Shown: positions 5,521-5,610 of the stretch, in pieces | Position numbering within the stretch: position 1 is the stretch's first letter | Layout: each line of letters opens with the position of its first letter | Assembly (NCBI GenBank): GCA_015520535.1 | Contig: WAPZ01000468.1 | Coordinates: 1 to 5,610 of the forward strand | Direction: 5' to 3' | From: Candidatus Heimdallarchaeota archaeon | GTDB taxonomy: Archaea; Asgardarchaeota; Heimdallarchaeia; Hodarchaeales; S146-22 | Length of the DNA stretch: 5,610 nucleotides | Made by a program: the position numbers and the translations under genes | The notes under the pieces: model-generated | Database searches by the model: none | What the model saw: only the letters and a program-made list of their open reading frames with translations | What the model was told of the DNA's origin: nothing

Positions 5521-5610
5521 AATTTTAAAGTACTTGATATCGCCTCCTCAGTTTTTTTCACCTCTTTTTCCGTTAATTAATCATGTAAGCCTTTTTTATC
5601 AGCCTTTAAA
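5521..5610. other. AT-rich end of window without a recognised gene
   Basis: No coding region, RNA gene or terminator is identifiable here. On the - strand there is a GGAGG (5543-5547) and a GAGGTGA, both resembling Shine-Dalgarno sequences, but neither is followed at normal spacing by a start codon opening a sizeable frame. The whole 5160-5610 stretch contains no T-box hallmark. Confidence 0.4.

Noticed and set aside
5160..5610. T-box riboswitch controlling valS
   Set aside because: The conserved T-box sequence (GGGTGGNACCGCG-like) and an antiterminator/terminator pair are absent on the - strand upstream of the gene.
1..5610. CRISPR array or tandem repeats
   Set aside because: No set of regularly spaced repeats was seen on reading the window; the repeated words found are short or are explained by helices in the IS leader.

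Overview
The window is AT-rich DNA carrying two convergent chromosomal genes, with a more GC-rich IS110-type insertion sequence placed between their 3' ends. On the + strand, the C-terminal part of a methyl-accepting chemotaxis receptor runs in from the left edge. On the - strand is a complete class I aminoacyl-tRNA synthetase, best read as valyl-tRNA synthetase (valS). Its active-site region (PPPYTNAPWHMGG, then GLDRNGLPIE) resembles, from memory, the ValRS lineage of TACK-, Asgard- or DPANN-like archaea more than ordinary bacterial ValS. Plain oligo-T tracts without clear hairpins follow both host genes, which also fits archaeal-style termination. I therefore lean towards a motile archaeon, but a bacterium with an archaeal-type ValRS is not excluded.

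Layout: 1-774 receptor fragment; about 775-857 T-rich spacer ending the receptor transcript; about 858-2581 the insertion sequence; 2582-2642 A-rich spacer (T-rich on the - strand) ending the valS transcript; 2643-5159 valS; 5160-5610 the region upstream of valS, holding one doubtful small ORF.

The insertion sequence is the most interesting part. It encodes a 393-residue IS110-family DEDD transposase with all four acidic residues and the C-terminal serine motif. It also has an unusually long leader, about 515 bases from the left inverted repeat to the start codon. By hand this leader folds into a large nested RNA: a long-range helix of about 19 pairs (1015-1033 with 1305-1323), an inner 16-pair helix (1057-1072 with 1225-1240), and inside that two arms that each contain an internal loop. 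The imperfections in the two long helices are G.U pairs only if the RNA is read from the + strand, the strand of the transposase. IS110 elements are known to use a bridge RNA (seekRNA) made from a non-coding end to pair with donor and target DNA. This leader is a good candidate for such a guide RNA, but larger and more elaborate than the roughly 177-nt IS621 type. An 11-bp perfect inverted repeat (858-868 and 2571-2581) marks the likely subterminal ends.

The insertion lies in the gap between convergent transcription units, so it should leave both host reading frames intact.
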